64,000 bases of DNA, taken from assembly GCF_017811155.1 (NCBI RefSeq), contig NZ_JACVCV010000011.1, positions 148,217 to 212,216 of the forward strand, in the 5' to 3' direction. Within the stretch, counting starts at the first letter, position 1; the number at the start of each line of letters is the position of its first letter. Below are positions 1 through 8,695 of the stretch, one piece after another. The stretch comes from Lunatimonas salinarum (GTDB lineage: Bacteria; Bacteroidota; Bacteroidia; Cytophagales; Cyclobacteriaceae). Made by a program: the position numbers and the translations under genes. Under the pieces are notes generated by a model. The model saw only the letters and a list, made by a program, of their open reading frames with translations. It did no database searches and was not told the DNA's origin.

Positions 1-448
1 CCACAAAAGGTAGGGATTCATTTCTAAAATAATTCAATAACTCCACCTGCGCTTGATAGCCCACGTCATTCATAGCGGGCTTTGCTATCACCTCTCGAAA
101 CGAAGACAACATTTCCCGAGGTTCACGGGTCAGTATCACATTAAATCCTTGCTTCATAAAAGCCCGGTTCAAATCCAACAGGTGATGACACATATTCTTA
201 TAAAAGAGCACTGGCTTCTCCTGATTCTTCTGCATCGCCATCACGACCCGATCCCCATCATGTTCCATGGTCCTTAATATGTCCTCGGTACCCGGGTGAT
301 ATGCTTTCGCAGGACTATGGGCAAGGTAATATCCGTATAATGGCTCATCAAACACCTGGGTGTCCGTCCGCTGCGCAAACGCATACATCAGTGCCGTGGA
401 GATATTTCGTGGCCCGGACCACACAAATATTCGTTTCGTAGTTTGCAT
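1..448 (-). CDS. Sulfotransferase-like protein, partial (C-terminus outside window)
   Basis: Reading leftward from an ATG at 448 there is an open frame of 149 codons that runs off the window without a stop. The N-terminus has a short beta strand followed by SGPRNISTALMYAFAQR, which resembles the phosphosulfate-binding loop of P-loop sulfotransferases, then DTQVFDEPLYGYYL and later ILTREPREMLSSFREV, a region typical of this family. The start lies 8 nt after the stop of the class IV aminotransferase gene, so the two are almost certainly co-transcribed. From memory, plant proteins annotated as branched-chain aminotransferase-like carry a very similar segment (GPRN-x-ST, DEPLY) fused to a class IV aminotransferase, which supports a shared pathway. 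The substrate is unknown; sulfotransferase activity is inferred only from the loop. Confidence 0.65.
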   Translation of the reverse strand, partial: MQTTKRIFVWSGPRNISTALMYAFAQRTDTQVFDEPLYGYYLAHSPAKAYHPGTEDILRTMEHDGDRVVMAMQKNQEKPVLFYKNMCHHLLDLNRAFMKQGFNVILTREPREMLSSFREVIAKPAMNDVGYQAQVELLNYFRNESLPFV

Positions 449-456
449 TCCACCCA

Positions 457-1374
457 TCACTGTCGCTTGATTTCCTCCTGTATCAACCCCTCATACCAAT
501 CGCTCAACTGTTTGGTTATTGGGCCAAAGGCTCCTTCTCCAATGTCCTTGCCGTCAATGACCGTGACCGGCGTAAGCCCACCAAAAGTACCCGTAACGAA
601 TGCCTCATCAGCCCCGTACACGTCGAAAAGCGAAAAATCTTTTTGCCTGCATACCACCCCATACCGCTCACATAATTCTATTACATGCGCTCGGGTGATG
701 CCATTCATGCAATACTGCCCCGTGGATGTCCAAACTTCCTTCCCCTTCACCATAAAAAAATTGGTGGAATTACAAGTGGCTACAAAACCGTTTACATCTA
801 GCATCAAGGCCTCATCCGCTCCAGCCTCTATCGCCTGAATCAATGCCTGTACCTCATGGAGTTTACTATGGCAATTGAGGCGGGGATCCAAGTAATCGGG
901 AGAACCGCGACGAATCGTACTGGTCCACAGCGAAATCCCCCGGTTTTTATTGTCTACAGAGGCCTGCTTGTGCTCCGCCACAATGACGACATTGGGGCCT
1001 GAAATCGTGAATCGAGGATCCTGAGAAGGGGTTTTCTTGATGCCCCGTGTCACCATAACCCGCACATGCACATGGTCTCGCATGGCATTGGCATCCAAGG
1101 TACGCTGTATATCTGTTCGTAAGGAATCCCTACTGAAGGGCAAGTGCATGCCCACCACTTTGGCCGACTGCCAAAGCCTATCCAAATGCTTATCCAAAAA
1201 AAGCATCTTTCCTTCGTGATACCGAAAAGCCTCCCAAACACCATCTCCTACCAAGTATCCACTATCAAAGACGGAAATTTTGGCATCCTGCCTTGGAAGC
1301 AATTCTCCATTAATGAAAACCTGTATATCCTTATTCCGCCCGTCTTCGACTGCGTTATGCGTTCCTTTTACCAT
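457..1374 (-). CDS. Class IV (fold-type IV) PLP aminotransferase
   Basis: A 305-residue protein of the branched-chain/D-amino-acid aminotransferase fold (class IV). It shows FINGELLPRQDAKISVFDSGYLVGDGVWEAFR near the N-terminus, the segment LNCHSKLHEVQALIQA holding the likely PLP-binding lysine around residue 167, the phosphate-binding region MLDVNGFVATCNSTNFFMV, and the C-terminal EAFVTGTFGGLTPV. These are general family signatures and do not separate branched-chain, D-alanine or aminodeoxychorismate-lyase activity. It is the first gene of a pair with the sulfotransferase-like gene (8-nt gap), and the kelch gene ends 15 nt upstream on the same strand. Substrate unassigned; it need not be the housekeeping IlvE. 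Confidence 0.85.
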   Translation of the reverse strand: MVKGTHNAVEDGRNKDIQVFINGELLPRQDAKISVFDSGYLVGDGVWEAFRYHEGKMLFLDKHLDRLWQSAKVVGMHLPFSRDSLRTDIQRTLDANAMRDHVHVRVMVTRGIKKTPSQDPRFTISGPNVVIVAEHKQASVDNKNRGISLWTSTIRRGSPDYLDPRLNCHSKLHEVQALIQAIEAGADEALMLDVNGFVATCNSTNFFMVKGKEVWTSTGQYCMNGITRAHVIELCERYGVVCRQKDFSLFDVYGADEAFVTGTFGGLTPVTVIDGKDIGEGAFGPITKQLSDWYEGLIQEEIKRQ

Positions 1375-1389
1375 GCGTTTTGTCGATTG

Positions 1390-2355
1390 CTATTTTAGTA
1401 CCTCCATGCTGTTCAGTTCCGGGTTACCTCCCCTGTTGCCGCAACCGGCTGCGACGTAAAATTTACCACCCAAAGGCACTACCTGCATACCATGTCTGCC
1501 GCGCTCCAACCGGTTCAACAGCCTCCACCCTTTGCCAGGTTCAAAATATTCCACTTCATCGTGGGCGGCCACCTGATGGTCACTTTCTCCTCCCACAACA
1601 ATAAATCCATTGCCATAATTAACCGCAGAATTTCCGGCCCGCTCGGTGGGCAGATTATAATCGGCCCGGAGGGTTTCCCAGGCATTCCTTTGAAAATCAT
1701 ACACATCCACCTCGGCATAGGTAAGCTCAAAACCATGCCCTTCTTTGGCAAAAGACCTTCTCCCGCCAACTGCATACAGCTTGTCGCCTAAAACCACCGC
1801 CTGAAAATGGTCTCTCACTCGGGGCATGTCCGCAAGCCTGGTCCACCGACCGGTTTGCGGATCATACTCATCCAAATACTCCCTATTGTCAGCCCAATGT
1901 CCATCCTCTGCACCTCCCAACAAATAAAATTTATCCTTATAAACCGCCACGCCCGCGGCGCCTCTTCTTCGGTCGGCGGGAATTTCGTCACCTTGGATCC
2001 AGGTATCCAAAACAGGGTCGTATATATAAATATGGGACACCGGCATTTCATGAGGATACCCACCGGTAAACGCACCTAACACATATATTTTTCCTTGGTA
2101 AGGTACCGCTTGAAAATGGTGCATTTCAAAAGGAGGCATTCCCTTCGTTTCCCATCGGTTCGTATTGGGATCATAGACTTCTACCGCCTTCAGCCCCCGT
2201 CCACCGAGTAAGTAAAGCTTGTCACCGATAGCCGCAGCCGCACATTCATGCCTTTCCGTACAGGAATTAGCAGGGTTTAGCGTAGACCAAGTTTGTGCTT
2301 GCAAAGTGCCTAAAAAAAGTAGGCCCGTTACCATAAGATTCCACATCAGCTTCAT
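1390..2355 (-). CDS. Exported kelch-repeat protein
   Basis: The internal ATG at 2355 gives a proper signal peptide (MKLMWNLMVTGLLFLGTLQA, probable cleavage before QTW) and 321 residues; an in-frame ATG 39 nt upstream would put a polar extension before it. The mature part is a run of about six kelch motifs, each with a hydrophobic strand, a double Gly and spaced Tyr/Trp (for example KLYLLGGRGLKAVEVYDPNT, KFYLLGG, KLYAVGGRRS, FIVVGGES), predicting a six-bladed beta-propeller. No catalytic residues are recognisable. It lies 15 nt upstream of the aminotransferase gene and could be the first gene of that unit. Periplasmic or surface location is inferred from the signal peptide. Confidence 0.8.
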   Translation of the reverse strand: MKLMWNLMVTGLLFLGTLQAQTWSTLNPANSCTERHECAAAAIGDKLYLLGGRGLKAVEVYDPNTNRWETKGMPPFEMHHFQAVPYQGKIYVLGAFTGGYPHEMPVSHIYIYDPVLDTWIQGDEIPADRRRGAAGVAVYKDKFYLLGGAEDGHWADNREYLDEYDPQTGRWTRLADMPRVRDHFQAVVLGDKLYAVGGRRSFAKEGHGFELTYAEVDVYDFQRNAWETLRADYNLPTERAGNSAVNYGNGFIVVGGESDHQVAAHDEVEYFEPGKGWRLLNRLERGRHGMQVVPLGGKFYVAAGCGNRGGNPELNSMEVLK

Positions 2356-2519
2356 AGCGTAGGTTTGAGATGATTGAGCGACGAATTTAGGCATTTCGCG
2401 TCATTTACCCCCTTATCCTTACCAAAAAGTGCTTGAATACGCGCCTGTTTTGGTAACAGCGGAAATTGTCCACCAAAAAAAGAATCCTTCTCTTTGGGAA
2501 AATGTGAACCAAACCCTAT

Positions 2520-2539
2520 TTATATCGTTTACGATATAA
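2520..2539. promoter_or_regulatory. 20-bp palindrome, candidate operator of the OhrR-type regulator
   Basis: Two perfect 9-bp arms, TTATATCGT and ACGATATAA, are separated by TT, and the palindrome ends one base before the ATG of the DoxX-GPx gene. A further half-site AACGATAT follows at the start of the coding sequence. Dimeric MarR/OhrR proteins bind AT-rich palindromes of this size over their own promoters, and the regulator is the second gene of this unit, so autoregulated peroxide-responsive repression is inferred. The site leaves almost no untranslated leader, so it must overlap the promoter or the transcript start. Confidence 0.6.
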
Positions 2540-2540
2540 T

Positions 2541-3470
2541 ATGAAACGATATTTACCCAATCCGTACGTAGAAACCCATCTACTTCAAAAAATTCTCCGT
2601 ATCATACTTGGCTCCTTTATGATCTTGGCTGCCATCGGCCATTTCACGTTTCAGCGGGAAGAATTTCAAGCTCAGGTACCAAACTGGATTCCATTGAGCA
2701 AAGACTTGGTAGTCATCCTGTCCGGCATCATCGAGTTATCCCTCGGCTTGGCCATGGTATTTTGGAAAAAGCATCGGGTTTGGGTAGGTCTGGCGTTGGG
2801 AATCTTTTTTGTGCTAATTTTTCCGGGAAATGTCGCTCAGTACGTAAATGGAACGGATGCCTTTGGCTTGGACACCGACCGTGCACGCCTCATTCGTTTG
2901 TTTTTTCAGCCGGTTCTGATCCTTTGGGCACTTTGGTCCACAGGTGCGCTCAAGGCCCTTTCTAAGCGAAATGCAACTACACAACAGCTTAACGAGACAA
3001 CCTTTTATGACCTAGAAGCAACCGACATTCGGGGAGTTACTGTGAAGATGGACCAATTCAAGGGAAATGTGGTATTGGTTGTAAACACTGCGACCAAGTG
3101 TGGCCTTGCCCCACAATTTGAAGGCTTAGAAAAACTACACCAGACCTACCAAAAAAATGGCTTAGTGGTATTGGGCTTTCCTAGTAACCAATTTGCCAAT
3201 CAGGAACCCGGCTCAGACAAGAACATATCCGAAACCTGTAGCATCAATTATGGTGTCACCTTCCCACTCATGCGCAAGGTACACGTAAACGGGAAAAACA
3301 CCCACCCGGTGTTTGCCTACCTCAAACAGTCCTTGGGCGGTCTCTTTACCGATGATATCAAGTGGAACTTCACAAAATTCCTGATTGATCGTGACGGTAA
3401 CCCGGTAAAGCGCTTTGCTCCCACCACCAAACCCGAAAAAATAGAAGCCACCATCAAGCAGCTTCTCTAA
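2541..3470 (+). CDS. DoxX-like membrane domain fused to thiol (glutathione-type) peroxidase
   Basis: A 309-residue fusion. Residues ~15-140 hold four predicted membrane helices of the DoxX type (about 18-35, 57-75, 80-98, 117-137). After a polar linker, residues ~152-309 are a complete glutathione-peroxidase domain: peroxidatic Cys187 in NTATKCG, Gln221 in NQFANQEPG, and Trp275-Asn276 in KWNFTKF, which form the usual catalytic tetrad. The position that holds the resolving cysteine in thioredoxin-dependent family members (GFPCNQF) is Ser215 here; Cys233 is the only other cysteine in the region. The peroxidase is probably tethered to the inner membrane, perhaps reducing lipid hydroperoxides. 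The next gene is an OhrR-type repressor 9 nt downstream and a palindrome abuts the start codon. Confidence 0.85.
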   Translation: MKRYLPNPYVETHLLQKILRIILGSFMILAAIGHFTFQREEFQAQVPNWIPLSKDLVVILSGIIELSLGLAMVFWKKHRVWVGLALGIFFVLIFPGNVAQYVNGTDAFGLDTDRARLIRLFFQPVLILWALWSTGALKALSKRNATTQQLNETTFYDLEATDIRGVTVKMDQFKGNVVLVVNTATKCGLAPQFEGLEKLHQTYQKNGLVVLGFPSNQFANQEPGSDKNISETCSINYGVTFPLMRKVHVNGKNTHPVFAYLKQSLGGLFTDDIKWNFTKFLIDRDGNPVKRFAPTTKPEKIEATIKQLL

Positions 3471-3479
3471 TTACCGACC

Positions 3480-3920
3480 ATGAATGAAGACGTGCTAAAA
3501 CTTGAAAATCAGATCTGCTTTCCACTTTATGCGGCCTCCAGACTGATCATAAAACGCTACCAGCCTTTGCTTCAGGAACTGGAAGTCACCTACCCTCAGT
3601 ATTTGGTATTACTGTTACTTTGGGAAAAAGACGGACAAAAAGTCACGGATCTGGGAGAATGCCTTCTTTTGGAAACCAGTACCCTGACCCCCCTGCTAAA
3701 GCGACTGGAACAAAAAGGTTACATCAAACGGGAGCGATCCGAGCAAGACGAAAGGCAAGTGATCATCAGCCTAACGGATACCGGTAAATCAGCCAAACAA
3801 AAAGCCCTTCCGATTCCTCATAAACTTTTCCAATCCATCCAACAGGGACAACTTGACCAAGAAGACCTGCATAACCTAAAAACCATCCTTCAAGCGTTTA
3901 TCCACTTTAACCGGGCGTGA
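3480..3920 (+). CDS. OhrR-type MarR family peroxide-sensing regulator
   Basis: A 146-residue winged-helix protein. Its N-terminus LENQICFPLYAASR places Cys13 where OhrR has its organic-hydroperoxide-sensing cysteine, and TYPQYLVLLLLWE supplies the conserved tyrosines that help sense the oxidised state. The DNA-binding part (LLLETSTLTPLLKRLEQKGYIKRERS, then DERQVIISLT in the wing) is typical. No second cysteine is present in the C-terminal helices, so it belongs to the one-cysteine class, which needs a small thiol for inactivation. It lies 9 nt after the DoxX-GPx gene and probably represses that operon through the palindrome at 2520-2539. There is no ohr gene in the window; the fusion peroxidase seems to take its place. 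Confidence 0.85.
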   Translation: MNEDVLKLENQICFPLYAASRLIIKRYQPLLQELEVTYPQYLVLLLLWEKDGQKVTDLGECLLLETSTLTPLLKRLEQKGYIKRERSEQDERQVIISLTDTGKSAKQKALPIPHKLFQSIQQGQLDQEDLHNLKTILQAFIHFNRA

Positions 3921-3956
3921 ATCTAGGTCGCATACCTAATAACCAATCCTAATCGT

Positions 3957-5255
3957 TTACACGGACTGGAGCAAAAACTCCCGAAAAGCCTGGTAATCGT
4001 TTGCGATCGGAATGGATTTTTTCTCGCCCTTCATAAAATCCATCAATCGACTAGGCATATCCAAGGATTCGTCCAGCGTCTCCTCCACCACATCCCGGAA
4101 CTTACCAGGATGGGCGGTTTCCAGAAAAATACCCTCGTAGGGCTCTTCTTGCGAGGCCATAAAATCCTTCAAGCCCAAATACGCCACAGCCCCATGGGGA
4201 TCCATGGTATAGCCCGTGCTTTTTCTCACGGCCTTCATGGCTTCGCTGGTTTGGCTATCCGAGTAAAAATAGCCCTTCACTTTATCCCGAAGCATTGCCT
4301 CATCTCCACCGTACAAAGCCAACAGCCGGTAAAAGTTGCTGGGATTTCCCACATCCATGCTATTACTGATTGTTTGGATGGAAGGTTTTGGGGCAAAGGG
4401 GTGTCCCTCCAAGTACGCTGGCACCACCTTATTGACATTCGTAGCCGCCACAAAGACCTCGATGGGCAAGCCAGCCCTTTCCGCCAACATTCCCGCCGCG
4501 ATATTTCCAAAGTTGCCACTGGGAACCGAAAAAGCAATCTTACCGTGCCCCTCGGGCAACCTGGAAACCGCATAAAAATAATAAAGACACTGTGGAATCC
4601 ACCTTGCGATGTTGATGGAGTTTGCAGAAGTCAGCAGCATTTTCCCTTTGAGCGCTGGATCCAGAAAAGCCTCCTTCACCATTCGTTGGCAATCGTCAAA
4701 CACACCATCTACCTCCAAGGCCGTCACGTTACCGCCCAGCGTGGTAAATTGTTTTTCCTGCAGTTCACTAACCTTGCCGGAGGGATACAGTATAACCACT
4801 TCCACACCTTCGACACCAAAAAACCCATTGGCAACGGCACTGCCGGTATCTCCCGAAGTTGCCACCAATACTTTCACCTGCTGTTTATCCAGCAGCAAAC
4901 TCATGAGCTTAGAACAAAATCTCGCCCCAAAGTCCTTAAAGGCCAAGGTGGGACCGTGAAACAACTCCAAGCTAAACACATGCTCCTCGATCTGAACCAA
5001 GGGGGCGTCAAACTGCAAGGTATGGTCTACCAAATCCCTAATTTGCTCTACGGATAAGTCCTCGGAAAAAAGTGCCGCAATCACCTCGTAGCCTATTTCC
5101 CGAAAGGACATCTCCCTCATACGCTGTATGAGTGACGGTGACAAAACAGGAATGGATTCCGGCATATAGAGCCCTTGGTCTGGTGCTAAACCCTGAATCA
5201 CTGCTTCCTGAAGGGAAACGGTGTGCGTTCTATCGTTGGTACTGAAATACTTCAT
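3957..5255 (-). CDS. thrC: Threonine synthase
   Basis: A PLP enzyme of 432 residues that converts O-phosphohomoserine to threonine, the last step of the pathway. Signatures include MKYFSTNDRTHTVSLQEAV at the N-terminus, the lysine-containing PLP motif HGPTLAFKDFGARF (Lys near residue 107), the ATSGDTGSAV loop, and SVPSGNFGN binding the phosphate. Length and motifs fit the short, bacterial class of threonine synthase with no allosteric domain. It is the third gene of the thrA-thrB-thrC operon, 36 nt after thrB, and ends 36 nt from the convergent OhrR gene. No obvious terminator hairpin is seen in that gap. Confidence 0.97.
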   Translation of the reverse strand: MKYFSTNDRTHTVSLQEAVIQGLAPDQGLYMPESIPVLSPSLIQRMREMSFREIGYEVIAALFSEDLSVEQIRDLVDHTLQFDAPLVQIEEHVFSLELFHGPTLAFKDFGARFCSKLMSLLLDKQQVKVLVATSGDTGSAVANGFFGVEGVEVVILYPSGKVSELQEKQFTTLGGNVTALEVDGVFDDCQRMVKEAFLDPALKGKMLLTSANSINIARWIPQCLYYFYAVSRLPEGHGKIAFSVPSGNFGNIAAGMLAERAGLPIEVFVAATNVNKVVPAYLEGHPFAPKPSIQTISNSMDVGNPSNFYRLLALYGGDEAMLRDKVKGYFYSDSQTSEAMKAVRKSTGYTMDPHGAVAYLGLKDFMASQEEPYEGIFLETAHPGKFRDVVEETLDESLDMPSRLMDFMKGEKKSIPIANDYQAFREFLLQSV

Positions 5256-5291
5256 GGTACTAGAGGTTGGCAGCTAGGCGGAACTGCGGGT

Positions 5292-6242
5292 TTATGCCAA
5301 TTTTTTCTCTTCGATAACATAGGCGCCACGGGTGTTTATGGCAGACACGTATACATCGATCTCCAGGCCAACTTTGTCGTAAGCCTCCTGAGACCTTCTG
5401 CTGACCTCCCAAGCTATCTCTTCGGTAGGCGAAAGTATAAACAGCGTGGGACCCGAACCGGAAATCCCGCAGCCAAGTGCACCCGCAGTTTTTATAGCTT
5501 CTTTCATCTCATCATACCCAGGGATAAGAATAGATCGGGAAGGCTCTGCAATGACATCATTCAATGATCGGCTGATAAGGGCCATATCCTCTTGATACAG
5601 GCCAGCCACTAGGCCTGCAATATTGCCGGATTGGGTGGTCGCATCCTTTAAAGAAACGTGCTGCTTCAAAACACTTCGCGAGTCAGCCGTATTCAAAACC
5701 AAATGGGGATGCACCAAGGTACAATAAAGGCCCCTGGGAACATTAAGTGGAATCACGTCCAACGGGTGATAGTCTCTGATCAGCACAAAGCCCCCTAAAA
5801 GGGCCGGAGAAACATTGTCTGCATGTCCTGCGCCACAGGCAACCCGTTCTGATTCGATGGCGAAGGGCAGTAGGGCGGATTTCTCAAATGGGTTTCCTAA
5901 AAGCCTGTTAGTAGCCACCAAAGCGGCGACGGCCGACGCGGCACTGGAACCCATACCACTTCCCAGGGGCAACCCTTTGTACAATTCTATGTCTACACCA
6001 CCATGGTAACCCATGTCTTTAAGCATGGCATTAACAGCGACCCCGCAGGTGTTTTTTTCTATTTCGTACGGAAGCTTGCCGTTATCCCCCTCTATGCGTG
6101 TAACGCGGATCTCGTTTAGGTCATTTAGACTTACGGTGACCTTATCACCTAGGCTATCCACGGCAAACCCCAGAATATCAAAGCCACAGGACACATTGGC
6201 TACCGTAGCTGGAGCAAAGGCAGTTACTTTCTTATTTTCCAT
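5292..6242 (-). CDS. thrB: Homoserine kinase
   Basis: A GHMP-family kinase of 316 residues that phosphorylates homoserine with ATP. The ATP-binding motif PLGSGMGSSAASAVAAL lies around residues 91-107, the N-terminal APATVANVSCGFDILGFAV is the family's substrate/ATP signature, and GALGCGISGSGPTLFIL near the C-terminus is the third GHMP motif. It starts 2 nt after the thrA stop, so translation is probably coupled, and it is followed by thrC. Cytoplasmic. No anomalies seen. Confidence 0.97.
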   Translation of the reverse strand: MENKKVTAFAPATVANVSCGFDILGFAVDSLGDKVTVSLNDLNEIRVTRIEGDNGKLPYEIEKNTCGVAVNAMLKDMGYHGGVDIELYKGLPLGSGMGSSAASAVAALVATNRLLGNPFEKSALLPFAIESERVACGAGHADNVSPALLGGFVLIRDYHPLDVIPLNVPRGLYCTLVHPHLVLNTADSRSVLKQHVSLKDATTQSGNIAGLVAGLYQEDMALISRSLNDVIAEPSRSILIPGYDEMKEAIKTAGALGCGISGSGPTLFILSPTEEIAWEVSRRSQEAYDKVGLEIDVYVSAINTRGAYVIEEKKLA

Positions 6243-6244
6243 CT

Positions 6245-8695
6245 TTATCGGGAATAATTACCTAGTCGAATGATGTCTGCAAACACGCCTGCCGCTGTCA
6301 CATCGGCCCCAGCCCCGGGACCGCGTATGATCATCGGAAATTCATGGTAACGTTCGGTGGTAAATAAGATCATGTTATCGCTACCTACCAAGGAGAAAAA
6401 GGGATGGCTGGCATCCACTGAACGCAGTCCAACGGAGGCTTTCCCATTTTCCAAAACCGCCATAAATCGCAATTTCTCACCCTTTCGGTTTGCCTCCTCC
6501 AGCAATTCCTTAAAATGATCATCGTGGGCACGAAGCTTCTCCATAAACTCCCCCACCGACCTGGTGTGCACACAGTCATCGGGCACCATGCTTTGGACGG
6601 TAACGTCTTCAAAATGGAGCTCTTGCTCTGCTTCCCGACCGAGGATCAAAATCTTTCGGGCCACATCCATGCCACTCAGGTCATCTCTAGGATCCGGCTC
6701 GGTGTATCCTTTTGCCTTGGCATTGGCCACTACCTCACTAAATGGAATGCCCTTGCTAAGTTCGCTAAAAATAAAGTTCATCGAACCACTCAACACCCCT
6801 TCGATACGGATCACTTTGTCACCGCTCAAGATGAGATCCTGCAACGTATTGATCACCGGTAAACCTGCCGCCACATTGGTCTCGTACAGAAATTTGATAT
6901 TACGCTGACCGGAAAGCTTCTTTAGCTCCTTGTACTTCTCCAAGGTACCTGAGTTGGCCTTTTTGTTCGGTGTTACTACAGCTACTTTTGATTCCAACAC
7001 CCGCTGATAACTGTCTGCCACTTCTTGACTTGCCGTGCAATCCACCAACACTGAATTGGAGAAATTCATGCTGTTCATGGTATTTAGGAACACATTCAGA
7101 TCCATCGGAAGGTCTCTTTCGGACGGCACAGGATTTTGAGAGAGGTCAAAGCCGTCTTCGTCAAAGGCCATATACCGTGAATTGGCCAATCCGTGGATTT
7201 TGATATCCAACATATAATCGGACTGCAACTTGGAGAGTTGGTTGTTGATCATCTTCATCAAGGCTTTCCCTATCAGACCTACCCCTACCAAAAAAACGTG
7301 CAGCACCTTGTTATCTGCCAAGAAAAACGCTTCGTGCAATGCGTTCAACCCCTTCTGAAGGTCGGTTTGTTTGATTACCGCCGAAATATTCAACTCTGAA
7401 CTGCCCTGGGCAATAGCTGAAACGTTGATATTGTTTCTTCCCAGTGCCTGAAACAGCCTGCCGCTGGCACCGGGGTGATGTTTCATGTTTTCCCCTACTA
7501 CGGCAATCACGGCCATGTTGGGGACGACGGCCACTTTATCCATCTCCCCAGCAATGATCTCGTAATGAAATTCTTGCTCCAGCACCTCTTTGGCCTTTGC
7601 TGCATCCGATGATTTTATCGCAATGCAGATGCTGTGTTCCGAAGAAGCCTGGGATATCAAGATTACATTTACTCCAGAACGGGCCAAAGCCCCAAATACC
7701 CGGCTACTGACCCCAACCACTTCTACCAGGCCGGATCCTTGTACATTTAGCAAGGAAATGTGGCTGAGCGAAGATATCCCCTTTATCAGCTTGTTGTTTT
7801 CTGTTTCGTCACAAATTAAGGTACCGGAATTAGCGGGATCAAAGGTATTCTTTATGTAAATAGGAATGCGTCGGCGCATTGCCGGCTGCATGGTGGCCGG
7901 AAAAACCACCTTTGCTCCAAAATGGGAGAGCTCCATGGCCTCGCTGTAACTCAACTGTGGAATAGTGATCGCCGAATAAACCAGCTTGGGATCCGCGGTC
8001 ATCACCCCTGATACGTCGGTCCAAATTTCCAAAGAATCGGCCTTCAACGCGGCGGCAAAAATCGCAGCCGTATAGTCCGATCCACTTCTGCCGAGTGTCG
8101 TGGTCTCCCCTTTATCTGTAGACGACACAAACCCGGTAATAACCAACATTTTGCCTTTGTTTTTGGTGTAAAAATCCCAGATCAACTGATTGGTGGTCGG
8201 GAAATTCACCTTAGCATTTCCAAAGTGATCGTTTGTCCTAACCACCTCCCTGGCATCTAAAAACACCGTATCTAGGGATTTCTCCCGCAGCGCCTCCGCC
8301 AATATGTAAGCAGAAATCCGCTCGCCAAAGCTAACCACATAGTCTGAAGTTCTGGCAGAAAATTCCTTTATCAGAAAAATCCCGTGAAACAAATCCTCCA
8401 ACTCGTTAAATCGAACCTTGACGTAAGTTAGCACGGATGACTGTCGCTGCACCGGGATAAGCTGCTTGACCAGTTGCATATGGCGCTTCTCCATCGCGAG
8501 CAACAAGGGCTGATAGGCCGGATCGTTGTTTTTGGCAAGTGCAGAACACCGTAACAGGTCTTCCGTCACCCCACCAAATGCGGAAAAAACCACCGCTATC
8601 TCACCCTTGTCCTTTTCCTTCCCTATGATGTTGAGAACGCTCTTTATCCTGTCTATATCTCCAATGGAGGAACCGCCAAATTTTAATATTTTCAT
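6245..8695 (-). CDS. thrA: Bifunctional aspartokinase / homoserine dehydrogenase
   Basis: An 816-residue fusion doing the first and third steps of threonine synthesis. The N-terminal aspartokinase has MKILKFGGSSIGD and the GRSGSDYTAA motif; two ACT domains follow (around residues 310-450), where feedback by threonine is expected. The homoserine dehydrogenase half starts near residue 460 with the NAD(P) motif HVFLVGVGLIGKALM and carries LYETNVAAGLPVIN and GYTEPDPRDDLSGMDVARK, the catalytic region. It is the first enzyme gene of the thr operon and lies 81 nt downstream of a possible Thr-rich leader peptide, which would give attenuation control in addition to feedback inhibition. Confidence 0.97.
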   Translation of the reverse strand: MKILKFGGSSIGDIDRIKSVLNIIGKEKDKGEIAVVFSAFGGVTEDLLRCSALAKNNDPAYQPLLLAMEKRHMQLVKQLIPVQRQSSVLTYVKVRFNELEDLFHGIFLIKEFSARTSDYVVSFGERISAYILAEALREKSLDTVFLDAREVVRTNDHFGNAKVNFPTTNQLIWDFYTKNKGKMLVITGFVSSTDKGETTTLGRSGSDYTAAIFAAALKADSLEIWTDVSGVMTADPKLVYSAITIPQLSYSEAMELSHFGAKVVFPATMQPAMRRRIPIYIKNTFDPANSGTLICDETENNKLIKGISSLSHISLLNVQGSGLVEVVGVSSRVFGALARSGVNVILISQASSEHSICIAIKSSDAAKAKEVLEQEFHYEIIAGEMDKVAVVPNMAVIAVVGENMKHHPGASGRLFQALGRNNINVSAIAQGSSELNISAVIKQTDLQKGLNALHEAFFLADNKVLHVFLVGVGLIGKALMKMINNQLSKLQSDYMLDIKIHGLANSRYMAFDEDGFDLSQNPVPSERDLPMDLNVFLNTMNSMNFSNSVLVDCTASQEVADSYQRVLESKVAVVTPNKKANSGTLEKYKELKKLSGQRNIKFLYETNVAAGLPVINTLQDLILSGDKVIRIEGVLSGSMNFIFSELSKGIPFSEVVANAKAKGYTEPDPRDDLSGMDVARKILILGREAEQELHFEDVTVQSMVPDDCVHTRSVGEFMEKLRAHDDHFKELLEEANRKGEKLRFMAVLENGKASVGLRSVDASHPFFSLVGSDNMILFTTERYHEFPMIIRGPGAGADVTAAGVFADIIRLGNYSR

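Noticed and set aside
4110..5057. Long 315-codon plus-strand frame antisense to thrC
   Set aside because: It is fully inside a well-supported gene on the other strand and its translation shows no domain; an artefact of codon usage.
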